DNA of 64,000 bases from Siphonodentalium dalli (taxonomy: Eukaryota > Mollusca > Scaphopoda > Gadilida > Siphonodentaliidae), in NCBI GenBank assembly GCA_032622095.1, contig CP136066.1:203258978-203322977 (forward strand), given 5' to 3'. Position numbers and translations under genes: made by a program. Positions within the stretch are counted from its first letter, which is position 1. Each line of letters begins with the position of its first letter. Of the stretch, positions 1-10,914 are shown in pieces. The notes beneath the pieces were generated by a model that had not been told where the DNA came from, ran no database searches, and worked only from the letters and a program-made list of their open reading frames with translations.

Positions 1-98
1 ACAGCGCATTTTGCATTCGATTTCTGTCACATTGTAACTTTCTGTACCGAAATGCTCGCAAAAGAATGCTTGGAAAAAGTGCAAGTGTATGGCCATCA

Positions 99-498
99 TT
101 AACCCTTTACCCAACAGAAGGGCCCTGTGCCAATGCATTATCTTATATATGCGAGTCGACCATAGGTCGCCTCGCATATATAAGAGAATGCATTGGCTTA
201 ACACATTAAAAATTATAAAATTGTTAAAGAATGTAAGAAAAAATGGTAAAAAGTGTTAAAAAAAGATTTTTTTTAGGCCAGTGCATTCTCTTATATATGC
301 GAGGCGACCTATGGTCGACTCGCATATATAAGAGAATGCATTGGAACAGGGCATAACTGTAACTATCACAATGTGGTCAAGGAGCCGGTTCCAATGATAT
401 CCATATTTGTATGGTTCTATTGAGACAGACGGAAGATATTTTAGGCTGTTGAAGCTTTATTTGGCCGGTTTTGGCCGGTTTGTTGGGTAAAGGGTTAA
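99..498 (+). mobile_element. MITE family A, copy 1 (TTAA-flanked)
   Basis: A non-autonomous element bounded by TTAA at 99-102 and 495-498. The ends are inverted: CCCTTTACCCAACA on the left and TGTTGGGTAAAGGG on the right, extending imperfectly to about 22 bp (…GGCC). Inside are two 67-bp hairpins (130-196 and 278-344) in opposite orientation, an AT-rich spacer with AATTGTTAAAGAATGTAAG, and a unique right arm with repeated GGCCGGTTTT. TTAA targets and CCC-starting termini are typical of piggyBac-type elements. No transposase is present, so mobilisation in trans is inferred. Confidence 0.85.
130..196. repeat. 67-bp hairpin module (reference copy)
   Basis: Arms CCAATGCATT(C/A)TCTTATATA…TATATAAGAGAATGCATTGG pair almost perfectly around a tiny ATA loop, with one preserved mismatch near the loop (TCGACC against GGTCGC). 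Other full or near-full copies: 278-344, 2417-2483, 2705-2771, 10322-10374 (loop deleted), 10571-10637, 13014-13080, 13214-13280, 16798-16864, 16935-17001, 19449-19515, 19744-19810, 22082-22148, 38520-38586, 38644-38710, 38958-39024, 39054-39120, 39762-39828, 40049-40115, 56980-57046, 61739-61805 and 61875-61932 (shortened). Half copies lie at 1690-1716, 9855-9883, 19377-19399, 19861-19914 and 21525-21540. It is open in several frames but is not protein-coding. Confidence 0.95.
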
Positions 499-1550
499 TG
501 TGCTGTATACTCAGATATGGATAACGCTATTTAGTATATTGATATACAGACAGACAGAAGTTCCAAAATATATATTAGATAAAGATAAAAGTGTTTGTGA
601 TTGTGTAAACCCTTGCGGTGGTCTAATCACAGATGGACACCGCGGGTTAGTATGATATCAGTGCTGGTAATTGTGGAGGCGCTAAACCCTTACTCTGGTC
701 TTGATTGGATGCTTCTCATTAGGAATCACTCGCGATAATTGTAAACTTCTTTGTCACAGATGCACTCGATTTGTCTTAGGAGACGAAGCGTGTAACTATT
801 CTGGCGAGGTTTGTACACACTACGGTTTAGCCATACCAATCGGCTAATTTACGGCGCAACAACCTCAGAAATCTATGAGCCAGACAACGAGGAAACCCAG
901 CAGAAAAATCACTCACGGCCCCGTTCGCTGGTGGTATATCAATAACTCCCTCAACAGTAGTCCCATAGTTGTCAACAACCACATAATTTTTAAACATAAT
1001 TATCGAGAGAGGTATGCTCAGCTAAACTGCTAAACCAGCTCCCGAAGCTAGCGTTAATGTAAAAACATTACCATTGGCGTGTCCATTGCGTGAGAACCGA
1101 GCCTTCTAATTGGGAGGCAAACACATGTGATGTAAATTTTGCATCAAGACAAGAAGCTTTTCAGAGAAAACAGTTGATTTGTGGCATTCTTCTAGTCAGC
1201 TAGTGCTGAAATCAATGTGTGATATTCTCTGTAAAACATGTTTTGGGTATGGTTAGGACCGGGCATAAAACAAACATTTCATCACTTTGGCTGTGACTTC
1301 TGCCAGAATTATGTTACGAGGATATATTTATGAATTTTTGGTGCAAAAATAATATTTATCGCCCGTGTTAATCTATAGCATGTATGTGCAACGTATAGTA
1401 AAATGCAACACATTAAACGTTTGATTATATACGCATTGTTTTCGGCTGGTGCATGAACATTGGAATCCATTTTAACAGTGGTTTATTTGATGTAAACATG
1501 TTTTATTTCCAATCCCGATAGCATATATGTATATAACATTAAAAGTTATA
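499..1550. other. Gene-free stretch, nothing recognised
   Basis: About 1 kb of AT-rich intergenic DNA. There is no ORF with a recognisable domain, no clear tandem array and no transposon end that I can pair. Confidence 0.5.
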
Positions 1551-1551
1551 C

Positions 1552-1686
1552 ATTATCCGAATTAACTCTCCTAAATTACAATTTCTTTGGCTTCGAGGGT
1601 AAAACATATTTGATTCGAGTCGAGGAACCCACCAATCAAAGCTCAGAGTTATCAGATATCGATTTTTGAAATTTGTTATCCCTGTG
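1552..1686 (+). mobile_element. Fragment of the AGGTACTCAATCCG-type TTAA element
   Basis: The sequence TTTGGCTTCGAGGGTAAAAC…ATTTGATTCGAGTCGAGGAA…CAAAGCTCAGAGTTATCAGA closely matches the interior of the elements at 21542-22015 and 63718-64000. The right half is missing: it is cut at about 1686 and followed directly by a family-C fragment. A diverged remnant. Confidence 0.6.
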
Positions 1687-1689
1687 GGA

Positions 1690-1766
1690 GAGTCGCATTT
1701 ATAAGATAATACATTGGCACAGGGTTTTCGCAAAAAATCAGGAAGCTCCAGTCGTGAAAGGGTTAA
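1690..1766 (+). mobile_element. MITE family C, right-end fragment
   Basis: Half of a degenerate hairpin module (…GATAATACATTGG) followed by CACAGGGTTTTCGC, then TCAGGAAGCTCCAGTCGTGA and AAAGGG-TTAA (1763-1766). This is the right terminus of the family seen at 9805 and 38907. The left end is missing. Confidence 0.65.
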
Positions 1767-2360
1767 TTTGTGTTCATAAGATTGAACACTTGTTACATTG
1801 ACACAGAAGTCCTCGATGTACTCCGTTATTCATGATTTTGATGCCACAGCTCCAGCCTCGGCCGATTCAAGCAAGAGAGAATATTATCTTATCGTTTAAA
1901 ATTGCAATGAACCGATAGTTCAGAAGACACAAAATTGACACAATTTAAACGGCAAAAATAAACGATACAATTTCTTTAACTCTTTACCAGCCAATCTTTG
2001 GCGAACGTCGATATATAAACATGTGAACATCCGCGGCAAGATGTACGAAGCTTGCGTACTACGTCATATAAACATGTAGTCAAGCAATACACACGCGAAT
2101 TATTGTGCAGAACAGTGATACACTCAGATGTTCACTGATATTCAATGTTGAGGAAATTCCACCGACACATTCTATTGGAGACACAAAACTCGCAAAGGCT
2201 ATACCACAGAAGAAAAAAATTGGCATCAGTTTAAAAATTTGTTAAACACTGTGTTTGTGTCAAAACTGGACAGCAGATATAATTGTGTAGCACAAAGATT
2301 TAAGGCTGCTGTGAGATTTTTAACATGGTAGATTTTACGAGTTTGTGTTGCTAATAGAAC
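1767..2360. other. Gene-free stretch with one short duplicated block
   Basis: No gene. Around 2128-2168 a block including TATTCAATGTTGAGGAAATT and CCACCGAC recurs as a direct repeat at 2837-2876, so it flanks the family-B element between them. The same block is found inverted near 6395-6430. Confidence 0.45.
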
Positions 2361-2788
2361 ATATGTGACCCGCCATATCAAATCCAGTCGGAAGTCGGGA
2401 TTTTTTTTACCCTGTGCCAATGCATTCTCTTATATATGCTAGTCGACCATAGGTCGGCTCGCATATATAAGAGAATGCATTGGCCTAATAATTTTTTACA
2501 ATTTTAATAATTTGTTCTTGTATTCTTTAACAATTTTATAATTTAACCCATACAGAGCCCCAGACAAACATGAGCAGACGACACTCTTCTATATGCTTCT
2601 ATATATGTGTGGGGCTCCCTGCAGGGTAATGGATGTTTTTTTATTTTATGTCCTAAAAATTGTAAGAAACATTTATTTAAAAAACATGATAACAAATTGT
2701 TAGGCCAATGCATTCTCTTATATATGCGAGGCGACCTATGGTCGACTCGCATATATAAGAGAATGCATTGGCACAGGGTAAAAAAATA
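2361..2788 (+). mobile_element. MITE family B, copy 1 (right terminus lost)
   Basis: Left terminus GTGACCCGCCATATCAAATC followed by CAGTCGGAAGTCGGGA, a T run and ACCCTGTG, then a hairpin (2417-2483), a spacer, a second stem-loop made of GGGGCTCC/GGAGCCCC around 2560-2630, and the inverted hairpin (2705-2771). The expected right inverted repeat (ATCCCGACTT…GGCGGGTCAC) is absent. Short matching AATAGAACATA tracts lie on both sides. Related full copies: 10267-10693, 19397-19860 and 39712-40171. Confidence 0.75.
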
Positions 2789-3540
2789 TCTCAAATAGAA
2801 CATACCTCGTCAACTAACTATAATATACTCACATATTCAGTCATATTCAATGTTGAGAAAATTCCACCGACCCCGGCATATTTCATATGTCATTTCTACA
2901 CAATTTTGTTTAAGATCAAATTTAAAACATATTGTGTAGAATGTATACATATTTGTTCTAAGGTGACGTTCACACATAGCCGGTGAAGCCGTTACCCGGC
3001 GAACCCGTTAGCCGGCGAAGGTTGGGCAGAGTGTTTACACATCGCCGGCGAAGATACGCATATATTCATGTGTCTCCTTTACTTGTTAATAGTTTTCGTT
3101 TTAGTTCTCACTGAACTGCAATATGATATTGCTGTACACCTGTAAACATCTAGCCGCTTCCTGTTAGAGATATGGTTGGGCAGTATAGTGAAATGAAACA
3201 TTTTAGAAATGGAAATGCCGAAATTATTAATATCCAACTCAAACTTTCAGGTATTGCTATTGGTAATTTTATAGATATTTAAAAAACATTGTTAATGGTT
3301 TGTTTTGGTTCACAAACTTCACATACAGCCTGTGAAGTGAGTGTCGCACCAAAAGCATGGCCATTGTCAGTTTTGAGATCTGTTCGTCGCATACATCTAC
3401 AAATTGGTGTCTAATCATTCGGATTGGATTTTATATTATATATATAAGTTTCAACATCGCGAATCAAATGTGACACATTTTCCGTTTGCACATTATACAA
3501 TAAAATATGTTTTTCATTTTACTCGGGCGTTCACCATGTC
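2789..3540. other. Gene-free stretch; dispersed block and CCGGCGAA-rich patch
   Basis: The block at about 2837-2945 (…CATTTCTACACAATTTTGTT…) has an inverted partner at about 6345-6430. From 2975 to 3050 the motif CCGGCGAA/CCGGTGAA recurs several times, and similar motifs reappear near 4470-4550. No gene is visible. Confidence 0.45.
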
Positions 3541-3990
3541 CATGTATATAGGGCCGAGGCGATGGGGGTGTCTCATCCCAACTTTAATCAAAATATTCAA
3601 AAGCTGGAAATTTCATACCTGACACGGCAATAGTTGGACATTTGACATCAGCAATATGATGAAATTGTTCTCGTAGTTTTATTTTCAACAATTTGTTATT
3701 GGTGATTTCTTTAGGCAACATTTGCTTATTTTTTGACCAAATTGTTGGACTGAAATGACCATCAGTTGGAAATGATCCAACCTTATTAGAGGTGCGTCAA
3801 GTTTGGAAAATGTCCAACAATTGGAAATCTTAAGGCTGGATGCTAGGATTTTGCAATTTTCAGGGTTCAGATTAAAAAACATTCTCACACCTGGCCATAA
3901 CCACGGTCGGTCGATAAATTCCAAAGATGAACAGTCCCACACCTCCACATCAGGCCCTCTAGACCCGTCCCTGTGTCAATATGTCCACGG
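3541..3990 (+). mobile_element. Diverged relative of the hAT-type element at 42320
   Basis: Shares several blocks with 42320-43336 in the same order: GGGGGTGTCTCA, GGAAATTTCATACCTG, a GTTGG-AAAT/TTCCAAC-rich core, then AGGCTGGATGCTAGGATTTT and CTCACACC. It ends CCCTCTAGACCCGTCCCTG, like that element's CCCTCTAGCCACATCCCTG. The left terminus is eroded and no clean target duplication is visible, so the exact bounds are approximate. Confidence 0.6.
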
Positions 3991-4808
3991 CGCACTCAGA
4001 TTTTAGATTATTGAACTAATTGTCCATTAAGTTTGAATCCACAGAAACGTGCCATCCCATTTCTTCCATATATATATATGGACATACATGTACATGAATT
4101 AATTCCCTCGAATGCGCAACAAATGTACCATGCACATGCAGAGTACGTGTACCATCATCGGTTAGTATTTATAATAATAGCTTATAACCAAGGTGCGTGA
4201 CCATCGACCTGACAGCTGATTAGAGACAATCAAACTGGCACACTGACCAATATATACACAGGTGAAAAGCGGGCTGGTCTATCAGCGATTGCACAATAAT
4301 ATTGTTCGAGTTAATTGTTGAAAGGAAATCACCCATGACGGCATGACCCCAGATAAACATCTAACTTAACCGCAGAGCGAATTAGAATCCATACGACAAT
4401 CAGGTGCTTGTACTAAAGCATTTTTAACCAAAAGTTGAAAACCGTATAGCTGAGTATCCGGATAGCCGTAATTCTTATCCGGCGAAGTATAAACACTCTA
4501 TTGTTATCGCTGCCGGCTATACAGCGAATGCGATCTTCGCCGGGTAATGTATAAACACCCCCTAAGAGTGTATGCCATGATTTGTTGAGAGGGTAATTAT
4601 TTTCTAACATAGGGAATTATATTGACATTGAAACTAACGGCGATGTTGCTGTTGGATCACATTGCATGAAGGTTGGCGAAGGTAGACACTCGTTTCCTAC
4701 CTCGGACCCAACCTAAGCTGAACATGCGCACTGTGCCCATTGGTTATCGCTTTCGAATTTTTTATTTCAGGTGTAATAGTCACATAGAACGTACAGTCAA
4801 TGAAAAGG
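3991..4808. other. Gene-free stretch, nothing recognised
   Basis: Intergenic DNA with scattered CCGGCGAAG-like motifs (4480-4550). No gene or pairable transposon end. Confidence 0.4.
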
Positions 4809-4811
4809 TCC

Positions 4812-5332
4812 CTGCATTATAACCACACGGTCACGACACGCAGGTATATACGATGATGATTGTGTCCATTATAACCACACGGTCACGACATGCTGGCCTA
4901 TACGATGATGATTGTGTCCATTATAACCACACGGTCACGACATGCAGGCCAAAATGATGATGATAGTGTCCATTATAACCACACGGTCACGACATGCAGG
5001 CCAAAATGATGATGATAGTGTCCATTATAACCACACGGTCACGACATGCAGGCCAAAATGATGATGATAGTGTCCATTATAACCACACGGTCACGACATG
5101 CAGACCAAAATGATGATGATAGTGCCCATTATAACCACACGGTCACGACATGCAGGCCTATACGATGATGATTGTGTCCATTATAACCACACGGTCACGA
5201 CATGCAGGCCAAAACGATGATGATTGTGTCCATTATAACCACACGGTCACGACATGCAGGCCAAAACGATGATGATTGTGTCCATTATAACCACACGGTC
5301 ACGACATGCAGGTCAAATCGATGGTGATTGTG
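4812..5332 (+). repeat. Minisatellite, exact 52-bp period, 10 units
   Basis: The anchor TCACGACA occurs at 4831, 4883, 4935, 4987, 5039, 5091, 5143, 5195, 5247 and 5299, exactly 52 bases apart each time. The unit contains CCATTATAACCACACGG, then CATGCAGG and GATGATGAT. Variation is concentrated in the few bases after CAGG (TATA against CAAAA). No indels separate the units, which suggests recent expansion. Confidence 0.95.
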
Positions 5333-5741
5333 TTATCAACTGATACGGTTGACCGATTCGTTGATAGGGTTGAAGATATCCTCTTTGGTCAAAGCAACCT
5401 ATCCAATACTCTAAATGCTAAATTGTTTAGCAATACGCAAACGTTCATTGCATCGTCAGGTAGATTCCATTGACGGAAAATCTTCAAAATCCCAATAAGC
5501 CTATATCTTCATGTATTCGCCGATATTGCTATCAAAAGACTCGGCTTAGCTCGCCATATGACCTACAATCCCCTTCTTGGTATATGTCCACTCACTTTAG
5601 ACATCACCTTCAATGACGACCAATTGTCACCAAACTCCACCATAATAAATTGTCACACCTACTACGTCATCGCTATACTGTGGTTCGTGTGTCCGCAGCC
5701 ATTGTCGTTATATAAAAGAACGAGAGAGAATGAGTGATTCT
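5333..5741. other. Gene-free stretch, nothing recognised
   Basis: Intergenic DNA between the 52-bp array and the poly-G run. No ORF with a recognisable product. Confidence 0.4.
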
Positions 5742-5763
5742 GGGGGGGGGGGGGGGGGGGGGG
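5742..5763 (+). repeat. Poly-G tract (about 22 G)
   Basis: An uninterrupted G homopolymer immediately after GATTCTG. Length may be unreliable because such runs are prone to sequencing error. Confidence 0.9.
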
Positions 5764-6427
5764 CTAGCCCGGGATTGTCGAAGGACCGAATAGTCCTCCC
5801 CTTAATCCCTACTATAAAAGAAGGAACGAGTTTTTATTGTTTATATCCCATAGAATACACATGTGTATATATAATAAACAAGCTTCGTACATCTCGCCGC
5901 CGGGATTTATATCAGACGCACCTATATATCAGCCGACGCTATTCTTCGGCCGACGGTTTCTCCCGAGGGTAACGTCAAGCGCACGCAAAAGCAATTGGTG
6001 ATAAGTATGTTAATGCTGGCGGGTTCGTTAATCACTAAACACCTTGTTTATTAGGATTCCGGCTAGATAATTTGAATCATATTAGGGGCACCTATGATGA
6101 TCGACGGGTGACTCGACCTATACCCATTGATTGATCACCCCGTGTCTCTCGAAGATAAGATTCTTGGTTAGCTGTTTATTTCTATTGAAGTGGGGCCACG
6201 TGCTGTATATTTTTGCACAGTTTCTAGATTTGTTCTCGGCATAAATATATATATGAAGACCGGGGCGTTTGAGGAATTGTGAGCAGAGATACATCTCTTC
6301 TTGTTAGTTATAAGGTCGCGGGTCAAGGTAGAAATGTACACTCTTAGAACGAATGTGTTAAATTCTACAAAATTGTGTAGAAATGACACATAAACACATA
6401 TATGTCGGTGGGATTTTCTTAATTATA
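5764..6427. other. Gene-free stretch with an inverted dispersed block
   Basis: No gene. About 6345-6430 is the reverse complement of the block at 2837-2945 (TCTACAAAATTGTGTAGAAA, GTCGGTGGGATTTTCTT). Confidence 0.45.
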
Positions 6428-6771
6428 ATGTTCTTCGCTGTATGTGAAAGTCACAACTCGAAATTGCGCGATTTAAGTGACTTCGTGCGCAATTTTGCGT
6501 TACGTCGCTTACAATTATGGAATTTCTCCTGGGTGATTAATTAATGTTTATTATAGCGATATCGGCTCACAAATGTCACAAATAAACATGCAACCTCGAG
6601 CTGCTTGGGACCACCTCAAAATGTGAAGTAGATTATTGAGGAACAAGTATTAACAAAGAAATATATTCCCTGCCATGTTTGTTCAATGTTATAAAGTTCC
6701 CTGTCAGAATGGGTCAGAACATCATGTTTTGTTCTCGCGGAATATGATATATACGGGCGTTAGCCAAAGTA

Positions 6772-9629
6772 CACCCTATGTGTGCCGATCGGTGTATTGC
6801 TGTGGGTCGGTGTAGAGCTGTTAACCGCGGGAATTCCCGTACGAGGGGTATATTGGAAAACGTGGTTTGTCAAAGCACAGAATGAAATTTTCTTAACTGT
6901 TTTTTGCTTTAATCATCGAACAAAGGACCCAACAAACAGTAAGTATGATTGCCTAGTTAATAATATCGCATAATCGCGTCCCTTCAATACTTTTATCAAA
7001 GCTTTTGCCTCGAAAAAGGTAAAATTCTGTTTAAATCTCCATAACTTTTGCAAACCAAGACCTTTACATCGGGAAACCAATTGCAATTATAGGCAAATAT
7101 ATTGAGAATCGATTTGGGTGCGTAAACCCAACCATCAAAGCTATATTTCTTGGTGAAAATTTAGTTTGACGGAGGGCACTACCGAGAAAAAATGGCACGA
7201 ATATAGCAATGAGAAAACATGGTATGATCGGAAAAAGCTGTCAAAGACCGGATGATAGCTGAAATTAAACCTTCATATATGCTGGTATTTTAACAGGTTT
7301 AGGCGGTGTTATTCTCAGGACATTCTTCGAACATATATGGGACTGATTGATCATGACTAAACATATCGTATAAACATTACGTCAGGTGCAAATATCGTTT
7401 TATTATGACTTAGCCACAGTTGCATTAGCTTTTAGAATCATGTTGGTCTCAACGAGTCTTGTGATGATGTGTTGTATTATCTCGACTAATTCCGAAGATG
7501 CAGAAGCTAAGACTGACTCCAAGTCATCGATTCCACAGGCTTCACAATCTTCTATAATTTCCAAATATCTTGATACTGCTTCTGTGTCCTTCTCCATTGC
7601 AGTGTTTTCCGTCTGTCTTCCAGAGTTGGCTCGGTCTATCTTCCCCAACAATCAACATCACCAAGAACTTTGACTTTTTCTCTGCATATCTTTTTTCCGT
7701 CGACTGCTATCTTAACTATTTTTTTCCAAACACATGTGCTACTTGCTGGATAACGTCTTGGTGAATACCAGGAAGATAACCCTTAGATTCTTGGTCTTTT
7801 TTAGATTCTTGGTCCTTTGTCATAAGGTTGAGTATATGAGGTACGGCAACATTCAGCTTAGCTGCTAGAGGGTCATAGTAGTTTTTCTCTGTTAATCCTT
7901 GAGTTATGTCGCCAATGTGTTGAGGACCCCACATGAAACGAAGAAATTTTCCTCTAAATAGCCGATATCCAGCTAACCAGAACGTTTTGGTTTCTCTTGG
8001 AAATCGCATCATCGGTGTAGTTGGCAAAGAAAATAACCGGACTTAAGTCCAGGAATAACAAATAACATATATTGTCTAAGGGCAGTGAGCCATGAGCGAT
8101 CAGTCGATTCATCTCCATATGCAGATCGACATGCTCCCCACCTTCTAACTGTTGTAGCACTTTTGGCAGCAGGTATGTTAGTTCCTCAATCTCAACTTCA
8201 AATTCCGTTTCGTCTATTGTGATACTACTGCCACTGGTATCATCCATTGAACTGTCTTCTTGTTCATCAACTAGTTCTGATTCATAGTTTAGTTTTAGCT
8301 TGACAGGTGTGTTGAGTTATTTCACATTGACAATGAATATTGACTCGTCCTTAACATCGACCCTTCTCCCCTCTGAGACTAGGTCTGTTGGAATGACACC
8401 ACGATGAACTTTCAGCGCGTATTTCTCTGTCCCTTTTGCATGGTCCAAAAACTTTTCCAAATAGCGCAACTCACATTGTCTGTGATCTGTGACATTGTGA
8501 ATTTGTGATCTACAATGTCACTCAGGTTCGTCCACTTTGATCCACAGTGAAAACATTTAAACGCCTGCACCATCCCCGAAACGATGAGAGAAATCATGTG
8601 AATGAATACTATGCCACTTACTTATATTGAGATCAATCAACTGGATTCAATGATTACGTGATACACTGTGGATGGACCTGACAGAAACCCGAATGAAGGA
8701 GTTTACAAGTTAGTACAGCTACTGAGTGCGTTATATCACGTAATCATCGCAGCCTGTTGATTATTATGTTTATTACATATACCAGCTAGAAATTTGGCAG
8801 CTTGGTGTGTGGTTTTAATTGTTGGGAACAACTTTTAAAAGACAATTTATGCACGAAATTTCACAAAAAGAAATTAAACGTCAAAGGAGAAATTACGTCA
8901 ATTTCGGCAGTGACAATATACATATATATAGGCCTACCGGATAATTATCTGGGAAATCTGTATAAATCACACATATATACTAGATAGGTAATAAATACAA
9001 TGTTGCATGTAGGTTATTACAGACATGCCATATCGATATTAGATCAATTGCATATTCCAACAGATCATCGAATAAGGAAACAGCTGCATTTAGTTCAAAT
9101 TCCATTAAAATCTCAATGAAACTGGAATGTCAATAATTTGCTATTTCCCGAACATTTGCGGTAAAACTGTAACTATCAGATGATCTTCTCGTGCTATATT
9201 CGTGCCATTGTTTCTCGGTAGTGCCCTCCGTCAAACTAAATTTTCACCAAGAAATATAGCTTTGATGGTTGGGTTTACGCACCCAAATCGATTCTCAATA
9301 TATTTGCCTATAATTTCAATTGGTTTCCCGAAGTAAAGGTCTTGGTTTGCAAAAGTTATGGAGATTTAAACAGGAATTTTACCTTTTTCGAGGCAAATGC
9401 TGTGACAAAAGTATTGAACGGACGCGATTATTCGATATTATTAACTAGGCAATCATACTTACTGTTTGTTGGGTCCTTTGTTCGATGATTAAAGCAAAAA
9501 ACAGTTAAGAAAATTTCATTCTGTGCTTTGACAAACCACGTTTTCAAATCTACCCCTCGTACGGGAATTCCCGCGGTTAACAGCTCTACACCGACCCACA
9601 GCAATACACCGATCGGCACACATAGGGTG
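6772..9629 (-). mobile_element. 2.86-kb DNA transposon, ~435-bp TIRs, 5-bp target duplication
   Basis: Long inverted repeats cover about 6772-7207 and 9193-9629. The termini read CACCCTATGTGTGCCGATCG on the left and the complement on the right. AAGTA is duplicated at 6767-6771 and 9630-9634, and removing the element with one AAGTA restores the CATG-family sequence. A CAC…GTG end and a 5-bp duplication recall Transib/ProtoRAG-type elements, but no transposase signature is seen. The interior carries a broken coding remnant on the minus strand (8600-7386). Superfamily assignment is tentative; the structure is clear. Confidence 0.85.
7386..8597 (-). pseudogene. Broken coding remnant inside the 2.86-kb element (zinc-finger-like start)
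   Basis: Read on the minus strand, about 400 codons can be followed through several frameshifts and at least one stop (near 8315). The start has a zinc-binding-like pattern: C-x2-C (CFHCGSKW) followed by H and further H residues, from about 8560. Next comes an acidic stretch (VDEQEDSSMDD, about 8245), then LPLDNICYLLFLD, a frameshift near 8030, and FWLAGYRLFRGKFLRFM-WGP at about 7990-7930 with a short internal repeat of KDQESK. The last piece (7651-7403) is acidic and helical-looking. I do not recognise a named family; FRGKFLRFM resembles uncharacterised repeat-encoded proteins of marine invertebrates as I remember them, which is weak evidence. Its position between TIRs makes it element cargo. 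There is no DDE-type motif I can point to. Confidence 0.55.
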
Positions 9630-9649
9630 AAGTAGAGATTCGTGACACG

Positions 9650-9804
9650 TTCTAGCACACCCCCTCCTTCCATTTTACGTTGGCGTTATTTTTATGTTCA
9701 ATTGAGCCATGTCCGCTTCAATGGGGACTATACATAAATCCAAACATTTATAAGACGCTTTCTAAAATATAGACACACCAATTCGTGTGTACATATATAT
9801 GTGC
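9650..9804. other. Short spacer with a fragment of the GGGGA-CTGTACACC family
   Basis: About 9719-9770 (ATGGGGACTATACATAAATC, CAAACATTTATAAGAC) resembles the left end of the element at 13602-13952 (ATGGGGACTGTACACCAAATC). Confidence 0.4.
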
Positions 9805-10148
9805 TTAACCCTCTCATTACGGGAGATTCCTGATTTTTTTGCGAAAACCCTGTGCCAATGCATTCTCTTATATATGCGAGTCGAGCCTAACAAATTTTAT
9901 ATTATTTTTTATAATTGTTAAAAAATGAAGAATTATTTTTTTAAATTGTTGAAGAATGTAAGAAAATAATGATAAAAAATTGACAAAGAATGTAAGAAAA
10001 AATGATAAAAAGTGATAAAATTGTTAAAGAATATAAGAAAAAATCTAAAAATTGTTATAGAATGTAAGAACAAATTATAAAGAATAATAAAAATTGTTAA
10101 AGAAGGTAAGAAAAATTTATAAAAAAAAATTGTTAGGACAATGCATTC
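9805..10148 (+). mobile_element. MITE family C, left end with expanded AT spacer
   Basis: Starts TTAA (9805-9808) then CCCTCTCATTACGGGAGATT, CCTGATTTTTTTGCGAAAAC, CCTGTG and half of a hairpin module (9855-9883). The loop and second arm are missing. About 250 bp of degenerate repeats of AATTGTTAAAGAATGTAAG follow, ending in a hairpin stub (10137-10148). The right terminus is absent, so this is a truncated copy. Confidence 0.7.
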
Positions 10149-10266
10149 TGGTCTTTAATGATGTGCTGTCTGTGCTCTAGCCTGGTCCACGATAATGTGC
10201 ATTTCAACTGAATAAACGTGTTCTAGGAGGTCAATGAATTATACTAACCTCTTAACATGATTCCAC

Positions 10267-10693
10267 ATATGTGAACCGCCATATCAAATCCAGTCGTAAG
10301 TCGGGATTTTTTTACCCTGTGCCAATGCATTCTCTTATATATACGAGTCGACCATATATAAGAGAATGCATTGGCCTAACAATTTTTTATCATTTTTTTT
10401 AAATAAATGTTTCTTACAATTTTTAGGACATAAAATAAAAAACACCCATTAACCTGCAGGGAGCCCCACACATATATATAAGCATATAGAAGAGTGTCGT
10501 CTGGGGCTCTGTATGGGTGAAATTATAAAATTGTTAAAGAATACAAGAAAAAATTATTAAAATTGTTAGGCCAATGCATTCTCTTATATATGCGAGGCGA
10601 CCTATGGTCGACTCGCATATATAAGAGAATGCATTGGCACAGGGTAAAAAAAATCCCGACTTACGACTGGATTTGATATGGCGGGCCACATAT
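10267..10693 (+). mobile_element. MITE family B, copy 2
   Basis: Long inverted termini: GTGAACCGCCATATCAAATC on the left against GATTTGATATGGCGGGCCAC on the right, continuing through the CAGTCGTAAGTCGGGATTTT arms. Inside are a shortened hairpin (10322-10374), a GGGGCTCC stem-loop and an inverted hairpin (10571-10637). ACATATGTG flanks both ends, so the exact AT-rich target duplication cannot be resolved. Confidence 0.85.
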
Positions 10694-10914
10694 GTGCTAT
10701 GAACAGTGGTTTGACTAGTTTGTTGCATACCATAAACCAGAATACTGAACCTGGTATCAAGATTATATCACTTTTATCTGGACCATTGCCTCTCTTGTAA
10801 ATTCCATTATAATACATTATGTACCTATCTAGTCTATGTTGATATGCCGTGGTTATCAACACGACTGAAAGTTAAGCAAAACGATGTTCAAAAGTGTCAC
10901 AATTCAAAATTAAC
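10694..10914. other. Short gene-free spacer
   Basis: Nothing recognised between two elements. Confidence 0.4.

Larger units (their letters stand above)
6428..9649 (+). mobile_element. CATGCCATGA-family MITE, split by a 2.86-kb insertion
   Basis: 6428-6771 and 9630-9649 are the two parts of one element of the family seen complete at 18819-19324 and 54601-55098. The left terminus is lost. Shared blocks include GTCACAACTCGAAATT, GCTTACAATTATGGAATTTC, TATAAAGTTCCCTGTC and the terminal GGGCGTTAGCCA…AGTAGAGATTC. The larger transposon at 6772-9629 inserted between GTTAGCCA and GTAGAGATTC. Confidence 0.75.

Noticed and set aside
4812-5332. CRISPR array
   Set aside because: There are no unique spacers: whole 52-bp units repeat, and the genome is eukaryotic.
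7386-8597. Transposase of the 2.86-kb element
   Set aside because: No DDE/D catalytic pattern or known transposase motif could be placed; kept only as an unrecognised broken cargo gene.
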